From assembly GCF_042944905.1 (NCBI RefSeq), contig NZ_CP168496.1:868001-932000 (forward strand): a DNA stretch of 64,000 nucleotides, read 5' to 3'. Positions 36,601 through 44,437 of the stretch are shown one piece after another. How positions within the stretch are numbered: position 1 is the stretch's first letter; every line of letters begins with the position of its first letter. Under the pieces are notes generated by a model. It was not told the DNA's origin. It made no database searches and saw only the letters and a list, made by a program, of their open reading frames with translations. The position numbers and the translations under genes are program-made. The stretch comes from Psychrobacillus sp042944905 (GTDB lineage Bacteria > Bacillota > Bacilli > Bacillales_A > Planococcaceae).

Positions 36601-38173
36601 CCGAGTGGTTGACGAATGGGAAGTGCGGCAACCAGCGATAATTTATCAGCAGGGTCAGCGCTTGCATGAGAAATGGTTTGCGCCAGTTGTACGACCTCGC
36701 TTCGGTGATGGTTTCTGGTTGCCAGTACGTTTCGAAAATGACCTGATTTTCAATGTTCCTTCCTGGGCTGATTCTGGCGATGGAAACACGGGTTGGCATT
36801 CTTCTGATACTGGAGAGCAGACACTGAAACTTTACCAAGGGTCTGAATTACTTGAGACGGCAAGAGATCAGATTATTGTATTGTGGGATGCTCCGGTGGA
36901 AAACACTAAATTTCGTTTGGTGAATGATGCAGTTCGTGATCCAAAGCGATGGACGACATCAGTTAGCACACATACAGAGTGGACGATTTGGACTGAAATG
37001 CAAGAAGAATTTGAAACAATTCTTCCGATGATTTCACTTGATTACAAAGTGGATACGGACATGAAGGGGAATGCAGTTGCAGGTGACACGATTAAGCTAG
37101 GACTGAGTGCGTCACAAATAGACTATGCATCTGGAAATGGAAAAATTGAAGGTGCTGCACTGGAAGTTTCGTTTAACGAAGGCAAGACGTGGGAAGAGGT
37201 ACAGTTGATCCAAGAAGGGGACGGTTGGACAGCCAACATTAGCAACGCTAGTAAGAGTGGAACCTTTGTCTCTCTTCGTGCGAGCGCATGGGATGATTTA
37301 GGGAATCGCATAGATCAAACTGTTATAAAAGCTTTTGGTGTCTCGGAATCAGAAGTTACACTTTCTACAGACAAACTGGACTATTCTCTAAAAAAAGGAA
37401 CGACAAGCCAAATGAAAGTTAAAGCAGTAACAACTCCAAAACAAAGTAAAATGAAAGAAGAAGATGTAACAAATAAAGCTACGTATGTAGTGGAAGATGA
37501 TACCGTTGCATCTGTTACGAACGGCTTAATAACAGCTAAAGCAAAAGGCTCAACGAAAGTTACAATTTCTTACGGTGGAAATGAAGTGACGGTAAATATA
37601 ACAGTTACAGAACCTGCAGTAGATCCAGGTCCTGGTAGCGGTGGAGGATATACACCTCCAACAACAACGCCAACACCCCCAGTTCAACCGAATTTATGCG
37701 ACGAGATTACTAAAACTAGCTGTCTTCAAGTGAACAAAACAACTCCTGTGTATGTTCTGGAAAATAACCGCTTGAAAAAAGTTGGAGAAGCAGTAAAAGG
37801 ACAAAGTTTACCTGTTAAACAAACCATTTCTCCTATGCTTGGACTGGGTGGAGACATCTGGTTAGAACGAACAGCAGCCATTTCTTACGAAACACCATCT
37901 AAAGATATGATTGCTAAAAACCAATTACCGGCGAACAAACGTCCAAAACAAATTTGGAAAGGCTTAGAGCTAAATCCAGGTCAAATCGGTAAAGTTACTA
38001 TCTTAAAAGACACAGTCATTTGGCAATCAATTGACAAAACAACGAAACTACCAAGAGTCTTGAAAAAAGGTGAACAATACAGAGTGTATCGCTATGTTCC
38101 GGGCATGTACCAAGTAAGTGACCTAGAATATATCGTACAAGATTCAAACGTTGTACTACTAAAAACAAAGTAA
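33620..38173 (+). CDS. Giant secreted S8 serine protease with Big_2 domain and shared C-terminal module
   Basis: 1517 residues. Signal peptide (1-29); an N-terminal region VITLITGDVVTV...YVIPDEAMSYV...LFNITSLIEYGYDD that resembles the prodomain of large actinobacterial subtilases; catalytic Asp247 (VLDTGIDSEH), His279 (HGHGTHVASTV) and Ser450 (LSGTSMATPHVAGAA); a PA-like segment (AAAAYAAGAKLLIVVND); beta-rich domains; one Big_2-like domain (about 1250-1335); a Pro/Thr/Gly linker; and a C-terminal module (about 1367-1517) about 95% identical to that of the protease at 26314. ATG 33620, with AGGAG 8 nt upstream, is preferred over the TTG just before it. The catalytic part looks richer in GC than its neighbours, suggesting transfer. 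Confidence 0.9.
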   Translation: MGNYKFKKLIATLMATAMLTFPTLQAFANDPFLDNQKAFDVIDTKYISESSKNSSGKHVITLITGDVVTVTYIEGGKSVISVEPADYAGGGTSILTLGKDTYVIPDEAMSYVASDFLDKDLFNITSLIEYGYDDENQSTLPVIVQYAPTNARFESALPTTLAGSERTHVLESIDGVAVSTEKEQTRAFWEDITEKVAADTRMTGGIKKVWLDGRVEVNLAESVPQVGAPEAWESGFDGEGITVAVLDTGIDSEHLDLVNQIDKIESFVPEEDARDYHGHGTHVASTVLGTGAASNGLNKGVAPGAHLIVGKVLSSSGYGQDSWIIDGMEWAAENAKVVNMSLGDPQPSDGTDPLSQAVNNLSKETGALFVIAAGNSGMEGIGSPGAADAALTVGSVDKSDELSWFSTKGPRFMDAGLKPDLVAPGSDIIAARSQYASQGDGLYLSLSGTSMATPHVAGAAAILAQRYPDWKGDQLKSALMSTTKMLDYIKPYEGGTGRLDVAAAISSTIYAKGSLDFGFFQWPHDEDVLVEKTVTYTNESDDSVVLDLSATFTDNLGIAAQDSLLNLSTNQVTVPANGSAEVTVAVDPKEAAEGSRYQGQLTAMVDGQIVAHTAMVMGKEEERFPLTINATNRDGSPASTMVSIVGPNNNPGFLNVQGTTELRLPPGTYSIMTLMDVDANTDHAGVAMLGNPEVILDGPEIVELDARNAVEITANVPEKTEAKFRKLEYYRSFSESKTITGRYLLPESIDKMYAEPTETVKTGEFHLNTRWRLIKPVLSINVDELELDTLTLPGSEPLEGKHQLAAVYAGQGTPEDYKKLDVKDKAVLVERSNVINGSERAAAAYAAGAKLLIVVNDKPTEFIEWVGIEDFLESNPIAVASVSGTEGIELIELAKNGNLILNVEGTPNTPYVYDLIDNHHNAIPEDLSYSPTANELVKINAQYYSDRSAQGAEFRWDIPSYSESGVGFNYQLSLPSVRAEWVSAPEETIWYHQARVVDEWEVRQPAIIYQQGQRLHEKWFAPVVRPRFGDGFWLPVRFENDLIFNVPSWADSGDGNTGWHSSDTGEQTLKLYQGSELLETARDQIIVLWDAPVENTKFRLVNDAVRDPKRWTTSVSTHTEWTIWTEMQEEFETILPMISLDYKVDTDMKGNAVAGDTIKLGLSASQIDYASGNGKIEGAALEVSFNEGKTWEEVQLIQEGDGWTANISNASKSGTFVSLRASAWDDLGNRIDQTVIKAFGVSESEVTLSTDKLDYSLKKGTTSQMKVKAVTTPKQSKMKEEDVTNKATYVVEDDTVASVTNGLITAKAKGSTKVTISYGGNEVTVNITVTEPAVDPGPGSGGGYTPPTTTPTPPVQPNLCDEITKTSCLQVNKTTPVYVLENNRLKKVGEAVKGQSLPVKQTISPMLGLGGDIWLERTAAISYETPSKDMIAKNQLPANKRPKQIWKGLELNPGQIGKVTILKDTVIWQSIDKTTKLPRVLKKGEQYRVYRYVPGMYQVSDLEYIVQDSNVVLLKTK

Positions 38174-38187
38174 TAGTTTTCTAGTTG

Positions 38188-38230
38188 AAACCGCTCCTAA
38201 CCATGTTCATCTTGGCTTGGAGCGGTTTTT
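38188..38230 (+). terminator. Terminator of the second protease gene
   Basis: AAACCGCTCC...CCATG...GG..GGAGCGGTTTTT. Confidence 0.85.
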
Positions 38231-38279
38231 GTTACAGGTATATTACAGGTGCCAGGCACCTGTAACAATCTTGTAACAA
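38229..38279. repeat. GGTGCC palindrome, copy 3
   Basis: 25-base arms around a central A: outer TTGTTACA, inner TTACAGGTGCC/GGCACCTGTAA, with a few mismatches between. Confidence 0.9.
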
Positions 38280-38333
38280 AAGTTAGCGAATTATGCTGGT
38301 ATCTTTTATGATTATGAAAAGGGGGATGAAAAA

Positions 38334-39227
38334 ATGAGAAAAGCATTAGTATTAGGGGGAACTAAATTTTTTGGTGTTCATCTAGTGGAAGCTTTATTGG
38401 ATAAAGGGTTTGAGGTAACGATTGCCACCAGAGGAAACTCGTCGGATCCATTTTCTACTAGAGTAAATAGAATCATATGCGATCGTTTGAATTTAGTGGA
38501 AAGTAAGGATCTCTTTATAAATGAAAAATGGGATATTATTTTTGACCAAATTTGTTATTCTTCCCAGGAAGCAATGAATGCAATTGAAGTGTTTAAGGAC
38601 AAGACGAATAAATATGTTTTTACTTCTTCTAAGTCCGTGTACGACGAAGGGAATGGAGAAGTAGGATATGTGGAAGATGATTTTATTCCAACAGAATATA
38701 AAATCATTGAAGGACCAAAAGAGGACTTCTCATATAATGAAGGAAAACGCCAAGCGGAAGCTGTATTTTTTCAAAAAGCACCATTTCCAGTTGTGGCTGT
38801 AAGATTCCCAATCGTTATAGGTTTGAACGATTACACCGATCGACTTAATTTCCATATTGAGAAAATAGCAAATCAAGAGGAGATACATCTCATAAATCCA
38901 GATGCTTGTATGGATTTCATTTCGGAGGAAGAAGCGGGCCAGTTTCTTGCGTGGGTTGGTCTTTCAGATTTCACTGGACCAATTAATGCTACTTCTAATG
39001 GCAAAGTGAAATTAAGTGAATTGATAAGTATCATTGAAGACAAAACGACAACTACTGCAATTATCTCTTCGGTACCGAATGAAAACAATGTTTCTCCTTA
39101 TAATATTGCTCAGACTTGGCTGATTAGTAACGAGAAGGCGATAAGTTTAGGTTACGAATTTAGAGATTTAGGTGAATATTTGCCGATATTAATTGAAGAG
39201 GCTTTAAAGAAGGTTCAAATAGCTTAA
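38334..39227 (+). CDS. NAD-dependent epimerase/dehydratase-like protein
   Basis: 297 residues, extended SDR fold. Rossmann motif LVLGGTKFFGVHLVEALL (variant G-G-T-x-F-F-G), the helix ending ATRGN (NADP-like), and the catalytic-type YNEGKRQAE (Tyr-x-x-x-Lys). The VFTSSKSVYDE strand gives the usual Ser/Thr. Relatives act on nucleotide sugars or isoflavone-like substrates; the substrate here is unknown. RBS AAAGGGGGATG is close to the ATG. Confidence 0.82.
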   Translation: MRKALVLGGTKFFGVHLVEALLDKGFEVTIATRGNSSDPFSTRVNRIICDRLNLVESKDLFINEKWDIIFDQICYSSQEAMNAIEVFKDKTNKYVFTSSKSVYDEGNGEVGYVEDDFIPTEYKIIEGPKEDFSYNEGKRQAEAVFFQKAPFPVVAVRFPIVIGLNDYTDRLNFHIEKIANQEEIHLINPDACMDFISEEEAGQFLAWVGLSDFTGPINATSNGKVKLSELISIIEDKTTTTAIISSVPNENNVSPYNIAQTWLISNEKAISLGYEFRDLGEYLPILIEEALKKVQIA

Positions 39228-39286
39228 GTTGTCATTAAGAATAGAAAATATCCGCCCTATCGATGTATGATGGGACGGCTATTATT

Positions 39287-39325
39287 ATGTTACAGTGATG
39301 TTACAGGTGCCAGGCACTTGTAACA
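39287..39325. repeat. GGTGCC palindrome, copy 4 (degenerate)
   Basis: Inner GTTACAGGTGCC-A-GGCACTTGTAAC intact with one change; the left outer arm (ATGTTACAGTG) has no partner on the right, so this copy is decayed or truncated. Confidence 0.85.
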
Positions 39326-39400
39326 TTCCCCATCATTTATCTCTCCCAATTTTATGCCGATTTACTAGTGTATGAATTTATAGGAGGCATTATTCGATAA

Positions 39401-39440
39401 AGAAGGATATGAGGCTGGAATTGTATCTTCAGCCGCTATT
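39401..39440 (+). terminator. Repeated hairpin element (copy 3)
   Basis: GATAAAGAAGGATATGAG, then GGCTG, loop GAATTGTATCTT, CAGCC, GCTATTTT. Shares flanks and loop with 11651-11690 and 14770-14817 but has a different stem. Confidence 0.6.
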
Positions 39441-39558
39441 TTCTGTTGAGGAGTATGTCTTCTTTTTTCCCAAAAAGCTCTTCTGTTGTTTCTATAAATA
39501 AAGGGAGGTATGATATTTTTAATGAAATTAGCATTTCTTAAAAGGGTGTTTTTTATTA

Positions 39559-40257
39559 ATGTTTAAAAAAATATGGATAGTGATCGGGTGTTTTCTCTTT
39601 CTTCAAGGATGTGAGGGAGATGAGAAAATAGGACTTATTACAAATAGAAAGGATGATGAGCTGATGAAAGAGCAATTATTAATAGGGGTGCAACAAGGGG
39701 ATATACATATTGTACGGCAGTTAATTAAGGAAGGGGTTCCAATCAATGGGCAGGATGCAAAAGGTAGAACTGCATTGATGATCGCTACTTACGAGAACGA
39801 TGTTGAAATTGCAAAGGTACTAATTGACGCTGGTGCGGATGTGAATGTTAGAGATCAAATGAAAAATAATCCGTTTCTTTATGCAGGTGCGGAAGGTTAC
39901 TTGGAGATTTTACAACTAACAATCGTAGCAGGAGCAGACCCAACAATTACGAATCGTTACGGAGGAGTTGCGTTGATTCCCGCTTCGGAACATGGTTATG
40001 TTGAGGTCGTTAAAGAACTCCTTACAAATACTGCAATTAACGTAAATCATGTAAACAATCTAGGGTGGACTGCTTTATTGGAAGCAATTATCTTGAATGA
40101 TGGGAACGAAAAGCAACAACAAATTGTACAGTTGTTAATAAACCACGGAGCAGATGTAAATCTTCCTGATCACGATAAGGTCACTCCTTTACAACATGCA
40201 AGGAAAAGAGGTTTTAAGGAGATAGAAAAGATTTTATTGAAAGCTGGAGCAAATTAG
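39559..40257 (+). CDS. Ankyrin-repeat lipoprotein
   Basis: 232 residues. Lipoprotein signal IWIVIGCFLFLQGC with lipobox Leu-Gln-Gly-Cys (Cys18), so it is anchored on the outside of the membrane. Then about five ankyrin repeats: GRTALMIATYENDVEIAKVL, NPFLYAGAEGYLEILQLTIV, VALIPASEHGYVEVVKELL, GWTALLEAIILNDGN and VTPLQHARKRGFKEIEKILL. Ankyrin repeats bind proteins; the partner is unknown. Upstream RBS is weak. Confidence 0.88.
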   Translation: MFKKIWIVIGCFLFLQGCEGDEKIGLITNRKDDELMKEQLLIGVQQGDIHIVRQLIKEGVPINGQDAKGRTALMIATYENDVEIAKVLIDAGADVNVRDQMKNNPFLYAGAEGYLEILQLTIVAGADPTITNRYGGVALIPASEHGYVEVVKELLTNTAINVNHVNNLGWTALLEAIILNDGNEKQQQIVQLLINHGADVNLPDHDKVTPLQHARKRGFKEIEKILLKAGAN

Positions 40258-40459
40258 ATTTTGCGCTAGAAGCATTTTCTTTTACATACGTATGTGCATA
40301 TAATGTTATGTTTTTCTACTGCATAGCAAGTCAACATACTAACAAATAATCGCTTTATCCGACAAAATTCGAGGAGGATAAATTGATTTGTAAGGGAGAT
40401 TTTGCTATCCTTTAAATTGTGAGTAAATAATATTAATTATCACCTTGGAGGGTTTTTAC

Positions 40460-41002
40460 ATGGCAGAACGTATGGTAGGAAAACAAGCACCACGATTTAC
40501 GATGGATGCAGTTTTAGCGGACAAGTCTTTTGGTAAAGTAAATTTAGAAGCTATTATGAATGAAGATAAATGGACAGTATTATTCTTTTATCCAATGGAT
40601 TTTACTTTTGTTTGTCCAACTGAAATCACAGCTATGTCTGACCGTTATGATGAATTTGAAGATTTAGATGCGGAAGTTATTGGGGTATCTACTGATACAA
40701 TTCATACGCATTTAGCTTGGATTAACACTGCTCGTCAAGACAATGGTTTGGGTGAATTAAAATATCCATTAGCTGCAGATACAAATCACGCAGTTGCACG
40801 CGAATATGGTGTGTTAATCGAGGAAGAAGGAATTGCACTTCGCGGTCTATTCATCATCAATCCTGAAGGTGAAATGCAATACCAAACAGTATTCCACAAT
40901 AACATCGGTCGTGATGTTGATGAAACACTTCGCGTACTTCAAGCGCTTCAAACTGGTGGTCTTTGTCCAGCAAACTGGCGCCCAGGTCAAAAAACTCTTT
41001 AA
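40460..41002 (+). CDS. Typical 2-Cys peroxiredoxin (Prx1/AhpC-type)
   Basis: 180 residues. Peroxidatic Cys52 in DFTFVCPTEI, resolving Cys169 in GGLCPANWRPG, and the conserved STDTIHTHLAW. Reduces H2O2 and organic peroxides in the cytosol using thioredoxin-type donors. The start is ATG 40460; the RBS TTGGAGGG itself contains a TTG that would extend the frame. A hairpin terminator and then a thioredoxin-like gene follow, a sensible redox pairing. Confidence 0.93.
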   Translation: MAERMVGKQAPRFTMDAVLADKSFGKVNLEAIMNEDKWTVLFFYPMDFTFVCPTEITAMSDRYDEFEDLDAEVIGVSTDTIHTHLAWINTARQDNGLGELKYPLAADTNHAVAREYGVLIEEEGIALRGLFIINPEGEMQYQTVFHNNIGRDVDETLRVLQALQTGGLCPANWRPGQKTL

Positions 41003-41031
41003 TTTACAAGAGCAACTAAGTGAATTTAAAA

Positions 41032-41070
41032 TAGTTCTCCATGGATTTACTCGTTCATGGGGAACTTTTT
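41032..41070 (+). terminator. Terminator between peroxiredoxin and thioredoxin-like genes
   Basis: AGTTCTCCATGGA / TTCATGGGGAACTTTTT. It may be partial, allowing reduced expression of the next gene. Confidence 0.8.
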
Positions 41071-41095
41071 ACATAGAGAAAAGGAGGATTTTCAA

Positions 41096-41551
41096 ATGAA
41101 ATTACGTACACCAATGCCAGAATTGACTGGATCTACTGCATGGTTGAATGGTGAAGTTACAACTAGTGAGCTTGTCGGAGAAAAGCCAACACTAATTCAC
41201 TTTTGGTCGATCAGTTGTGGACTTTGTAAAGAAGCGATGCCAAATGTGAATGAATTCCGTGATCAATATATAGACGAATTAAATGTTATTGCTGTTCATA
41301 TGCCACGTTCCGAAAAAGATGTAGATCTTGAGGAAATTAAAAAGGTAGCGACCGAACATGATATTACACAACCAATCTTTGTTGATAGCGAATTGAAGCT
41401 CACAGATGTATTCGAAAATCAATACGTCCCAGCTTATTACGTTTTCGATAAAGACGGCCAACTTCGTCATTTTCAAGCTGGTGGAAGCGGCATGAAAATG
41501 TTAGAAAAACGTGTAAACCGTGTGTTAGATGAAATGCGTAATGCAGAATAA
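41096..41551 (+). CDS. TlpA/ResA-like thiol-disulfide oxidoreductase
   Basis: 151 residues of a thioredoxin fold. Active site SISCGLCKEAMPN (Cys41, Cys44) and a cis-Pro loop QYVPAYYVFDKDG. No signal peptide or membrane anchor, so cytosolic, unlike ResA. RBS AAAGGAGG is 8 nt before the ATG. Placed behind a peroxiredoxin, it could reduce it or other oxidised thiols. Confidence 0.88.
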   Translation: MKLRTPMPELTGSTAWLNGEVTTSELVGEKPTLIHFWSISCGLCKEAMPNVNEFRDQYIDELNVIAVHMPRSEKDVDLEEIKKVATEHDITQPIFVDSELKLTDVFENQYVPAYYVFDKDGQLRHFQAGGSGMKMLEKRVNRVLDEMRNAE

Positions 41552-41565
41552 GTAAGAAGAGATGG

Positions 41566-41617
41566 CTAAGAACTAATTGGATCTTTATGAATCCATGTGG
41601 TTCTTGGCTTTTTTTAT
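41566..41617 (+). terminator. Terminator of the thioredoxin-like gene
   Basis: AAGAAC-ATTGGAT / AATCCAT-GGTTCTT followed by a T run. Confidence 0.85.
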
Positions 41618-41640
41618 TTGGGGTGGAAATGCACTTTGGG

Positions 41641-41745
41641 ATTTGGTCTCGGGTTCAGTGTTATTGGTTGTGGCTCTGGGTGATTTGGTCTTGAGTTCGA
41701 GGAAATTGGTTGCGAGTTTATCCTAATTGGTCTCGAATTGCTATT
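41641..41745. repeat. 20-22-bp intergenic tandem repeat, five units
   Basis: Units begin at 41641, 41663, 41683, 41705 and 41726 with core ATTGGTCTCGAGTTC and variable ends. Like the arrays at 6168-6367 and 15642-15720 it is intergenic, short-period and lies behind a gene. Confidence 0.7.
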
Positions 41746-41932
41746 TTATGGATAAATGATTCGGAGTCTCATGAATTATTGTTATTTTTTATTTGATTCC
41801 AAGTCAAAGGTTTAGGTTATTGAGGTCTAATTGTTCTCAGCACTCCATATTTTGAATATGTTCCTACTTGTTCTATTAGATACCAATCATTTACCCGAAT
41901 ATGCTAAAATATTTTCAAAGAGGGGGAAGCAG

Positions 41933-42391
41933 ATGATGGATAAGTTTATGAAAAGAGCGGTAGAATTAGCGGTTGGAAATGTGCAAAATGGAGGACAGCC
42001 ATTTGGAGCAGTGCTTGTGAAAGGCGGAGAAGTGGTTTCAGAAGGCATTAACGAGCTGCATTTGAAGCATGACATAAGCGGACATGCCGAATTGTTGGCA
42101 ATACGCCGAGCGCAGGAACAGTTAAAAACAAATGATTTATCCGGTTTTACGATGTATGCGAGCGGTGCGCCTTGTGCAATGTGTTACAGTGCCATGATGT
42201 TTGCTGGAATCGAAAAAGCTTATTATTGCGCAACACTAGAGGATGCTAAAGCAGTAGGTCTCGGAAAGTCTGCCGTGATTTACGAAGAATTGCAAAAACC
42301 AACCGACGCGCGAAAGTTTGACATGTGCCATATGGAAATTGAAGAAGATATGCCAAACCCAATGGAATTATGGAAAGAACGAAACGTTTAA
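41933..42391 (+). CDS. guaD: Guanine deaminase (cytidine-deaminase fold)
   Basis: 152 residues, close to B. subtilis GuaD (156). Converts guanine to xanthine and ammonia in purine salvage. Zinc motif HAELLAIRRA (His51, Glu53) and PCAMCYSAM (Cys81, Cys84). GuaD-type C-terminus FDMCHMEIEEDMPNPMELW, swapped into the partner subunit in the known structure. Start ATG 41933 with RBS AGGGGGA; an adjacent ATG at 41936 is possible, and upstream in-frame sequence lacks conservation. Confidence 0.88.
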   Translation: MMDKFMKRAVELAVGNVQNGGQPFGAVLVKGGEVVSEGINELHLKHDISGHAELLAIRRAQEQLKTNDLSGFTMYASGAPCAMCYSAMMFAGIEKAYYCATLEDAKAVGLGKSAVIYEELQKPTDARKFDMCHMEIEEDMPNPMELWKERNV

Positions 42392-42460
42392 ATGTTACGG
42401 GTGCCAGGAATGTTACAGGTGCCTGGCACCAGTAATATATTTGTAATTTAACTGTAATAA
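42392..42460. repeat. GGTGCC palindrome, copy 5 (compound)
   Basis: A half copy (ATGTTACGGGTGCCAGG) directly precedes a full core (TTACAGGTGCC-T-GGCACCAGTAA) starting one base after the guaD stop codon; TTGTAAT-like outer arms follow. Looks like an insertion or duplication within the element. Confidence 0.85.
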
Positions 42461-42484
42461 TTGAGATGGGATAGGGGGATTTGT

Positions 42485-43186
42485 TTGCGACCGATTATTG
42501 GTGTTTCTTCGAGCTTAAAAGGGGATGTTCTGACGGTTCCAACGGAGAATATGCATGCAATTGCGAAGTTTGGGGGTGTTCCGCTTGTGCTCCCAAATAT
42601 GGTGTACGCGGGAATTGATACAATTGCTGAGATGATTGATGGATTGCTTTTAACGGGTGGCGGGGATATTGATCCAACTTTATTTGGAGAAGAGCCGTTG
42701 CAAGGTCTAGGGGATATCACCCCTGAACGAGATGCGTTTGAAATTGCAATGATTCAAAAGATGTTGGAGCTGAATAAACCGATTTTAGGATTATGTCGTG
42801 GTGCTCAAATTCTGAATATTGCTGTTGGCGGCGATATGTATCAAGATATTTATTCGCAAATCGAGTCTAAACTTTTGCAGCATAACCAACAAGCTCCACG
42901 TTGGCATGGCTCCCATTTTGTGCAAGTAATGAAGGGCTCTCTTTTACATGGAATTGTGCGTGCGGAGCAGTTCAAGATAAATAGCTATCATCATCAGGCC
43001 AATCGAGGAGTACCGAATGGCTTTGCAGTAAGTGCAGTGTCCAGTGATGGAATAGTAGAGGCAATCGAGAGTAAGAATCATCGGTTTGTTATGGGGTTGC
43101 AATGGCATCCAGAATATTTAGTTTTAAAAAATGATTCGATATCCGCTTCTATTTTTACAGCGTTTATTGATGCTTGCTCAAAATAA
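42485..43186 (+). CDS. Class I glutamine amidotransferase-like gamma-glutamyl hydrolase (PuuD family)
   Basis: 233 residues. PuuD-type enzymes cleave gamma-glutamyl-GABA or related gamma-glutamyl amides. Motifs: MRPIIGVSSS, LLLTGGGDIDPTLFGE, nucleophile Cys104 in ILGLCRGAQ, SYHHQANR and His/Glu in LQWHPEY. The TTG at 42485 is 6 nt behind RBS AGGGGG and gives the conserved N-terminus; a longer frame from 42461 would include the RBS. Monocistronic with its own terminator. Substrate unknown. Confidence 0.88.
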   Translation: MRPIIGVSSSLKGDVLTVPTENMHAIAKFGGVPLVLPNMVYAGIDTIAEMIDGLLLTGGGDIDPTLFGEEPLQGLGDITPERDAFEIAMIQKMLELNKPILGLCRGAQILNIAVGGDMYQDIYSQIESKLLQHNQQAPRWHGSHFVQVMKGSLLHGIVRAEQFKINSYHHQANRGVPNGFAVSAVSSDGIVEAIESKNHRFVMGLQWHPEYLVLKNDSISASIFTAFIDACSK

Positions 43187-43210
43187 TTACAATTGGATAT
43201 TTTTCAATAG

Positions 43211-43240
43211 AAACGACTGTTTAATGTCAGTCGTTTTTTT
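43211..43240 (+). terminator. Terminator of the amidotransferase-like gene
   Basis: AAACGACTG, 8-nt loop, CAGTCGTTTTTTT. Confidence 0.9.
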
Positions 43241-43380
43241 AATGGTTTTTTGTGCGTTTAATTTAGTTTCGAACAGCCATTTTTTGTATGAAATTAAAGG
43301 TCATGAATAAAAAAAAATTATTCATGAAACAAATTTAAGTGGGAAAGCTACTTTAAGTATGCAAAAAGGAGGCAATTTGA

Positions 43381-44367
43381 ATGCGGCGTTTGATTACACT
43401 CATCTGCTCCATTAGTGCATTTTTCTTACTTGTTTGCTCCGATGATTCCGCCGCCGAGGTACTTCCGAGAGAACAGGTTTTAGAAAAGCGAATGGATTAT
43501 TATATAAAATACTCAAGTATTTCGTTGCCATGGTATTACTTGGCTGCAGTCGATCAATACGAACGTAATATTCAACAAGTTCGAAAGGACATTCCAACGA
43601 GGGAAGGTGTTGTTGCCATCCAATTTTCGGATGATTATTGGACGGGCTTACTGAATCCTCAAAAGGATGATACCAATTTAATTTCCATCCATTTTTTTGA
43701 AGGAAATGGTGCAGATGGAAATAAAGACGGATTTGCTGATCGCAAAAATGATGATGATGTCATTACTACAATGTCAGCGTATTTAAGTGAATTCGGCTCT
43801 TCTGAAAAAGATTTCAAAAAGGCATTAAAGGAGTACTACCAGCGCGATCAAGCTGTTGACCAGATTATCATAATTGCTAAAATCTACAAGAAATTTGAAA
43901 CGACCAATTTAGATAAGCACGCTTTTCCTTTAGATATTCACCATAATTTTAGTTATAAGAGCACATGGGGTGACAGTCGAGGCTGGGGAGGGCGAAGGAT
44001 ACACGAAGGGACAGATTTGTTTGCCTCTTATGGTGTCCCAGTGAAGTCAACCGCTTATGGCATTGTTGAAACGATGGGTTGGAACGACTACGGTGGTTGG
44101 AGAATTGGGATACGAGACATTCATAACACCTATCATTATTATGCCCACTTATCCAGTTATCAAAAAGGCATTAAGGAAGGTGATATTTTGGAACCTGGGG
44201 CTATTATTGGATACGTAGGAAGCTCAGGTTATGGAAAAAAAGGAACTGCAGGAAAATTTCCTCCTCACTTACACTATGGTATGTACAAATTTAACGGGCG
44301 AATCGAATGGGCATACGATCCTTTTCCTTCATTGAAACGGTGGGAGCAAGAGGAGCGAAAATCGTAA
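43381..44367 (+). CDS. Secreted M23-family peptidase (LytM-type)
   Basis: 328 residues with an N-terminal signal (LITLICSISAFFLLVCS), an alpha-helical region with an acidic DGNKDGFADRKNDDD loop that could bind Ca2+, and a C-terminal M23 domain. Zinc ligands: His208 and Asp212 (IHEGTDLF) and HLH at 296-298 (PPHLHYG), with His at YYAHLS. Such enzymes cut peptidoglycan cross-bridges or stem peptides during growth or germination. RBS AAAGGAGG. No partner genes. Confidence 0.88.
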   Translation: MRRLITLICSISAFFLLVCSDDSAAEVLPREQVLEKRMDYYIKYSSISLPWYYLAAVDQYERNIQQVRKDIPTREGVVAIQFSDDYWTGLLNPQKDDTNLISIHFFEGNGADGNKDGFADRKNDDDVITTMSAYLSEFGSSEKDFKKALKEYYQRDQAVDQIIIIAKIYKKFETTNLDKHAFPLDIHHNFSYKSTWGDSRGWGGRRIHEGTDLFASYGVPVKSTAYGIVETMGWNDYGGWRIGIRDIHNTYHYYAHLSSYQKGIKEGDILEPGAIIGYVGSSGYGKKGTAGKFPPHLHYGMYKFNGRIEWAYDPFPSLKRWEQEERKS

Positions 44368-44388
44368 AAAAACATCCAAAGTTTGTTT

Positions 44389-44435
44389 ATGACAAAATTA
44401 TTACGGGTGCCTGGCACCCGTAATAGTTTTGTCAT
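44389..44435. repeat. GGTGCC palindrome, copy 6
   Basis: 23-base arms with one mismatch: outer ATGACAAAA-TATTAC, inner GGGTGCC-T-GGCACCC. It sits between convergent genes and may double as a terminator. Confidence 0.92.
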
Positions 44436-44437
44436 AT

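Noticed and set aside
40380..40460. PerR-type box upstream of the peroxiredoxin
   Set aside because: TAAATAATATTAATTAT is AT-rich but does not fit the PerR consensus well enough to claim.
41831..41932. N-terminal extension of guaD
   Set aside because: Unlike any deaminase and without an RBS; the conserved protein begins at 41933.
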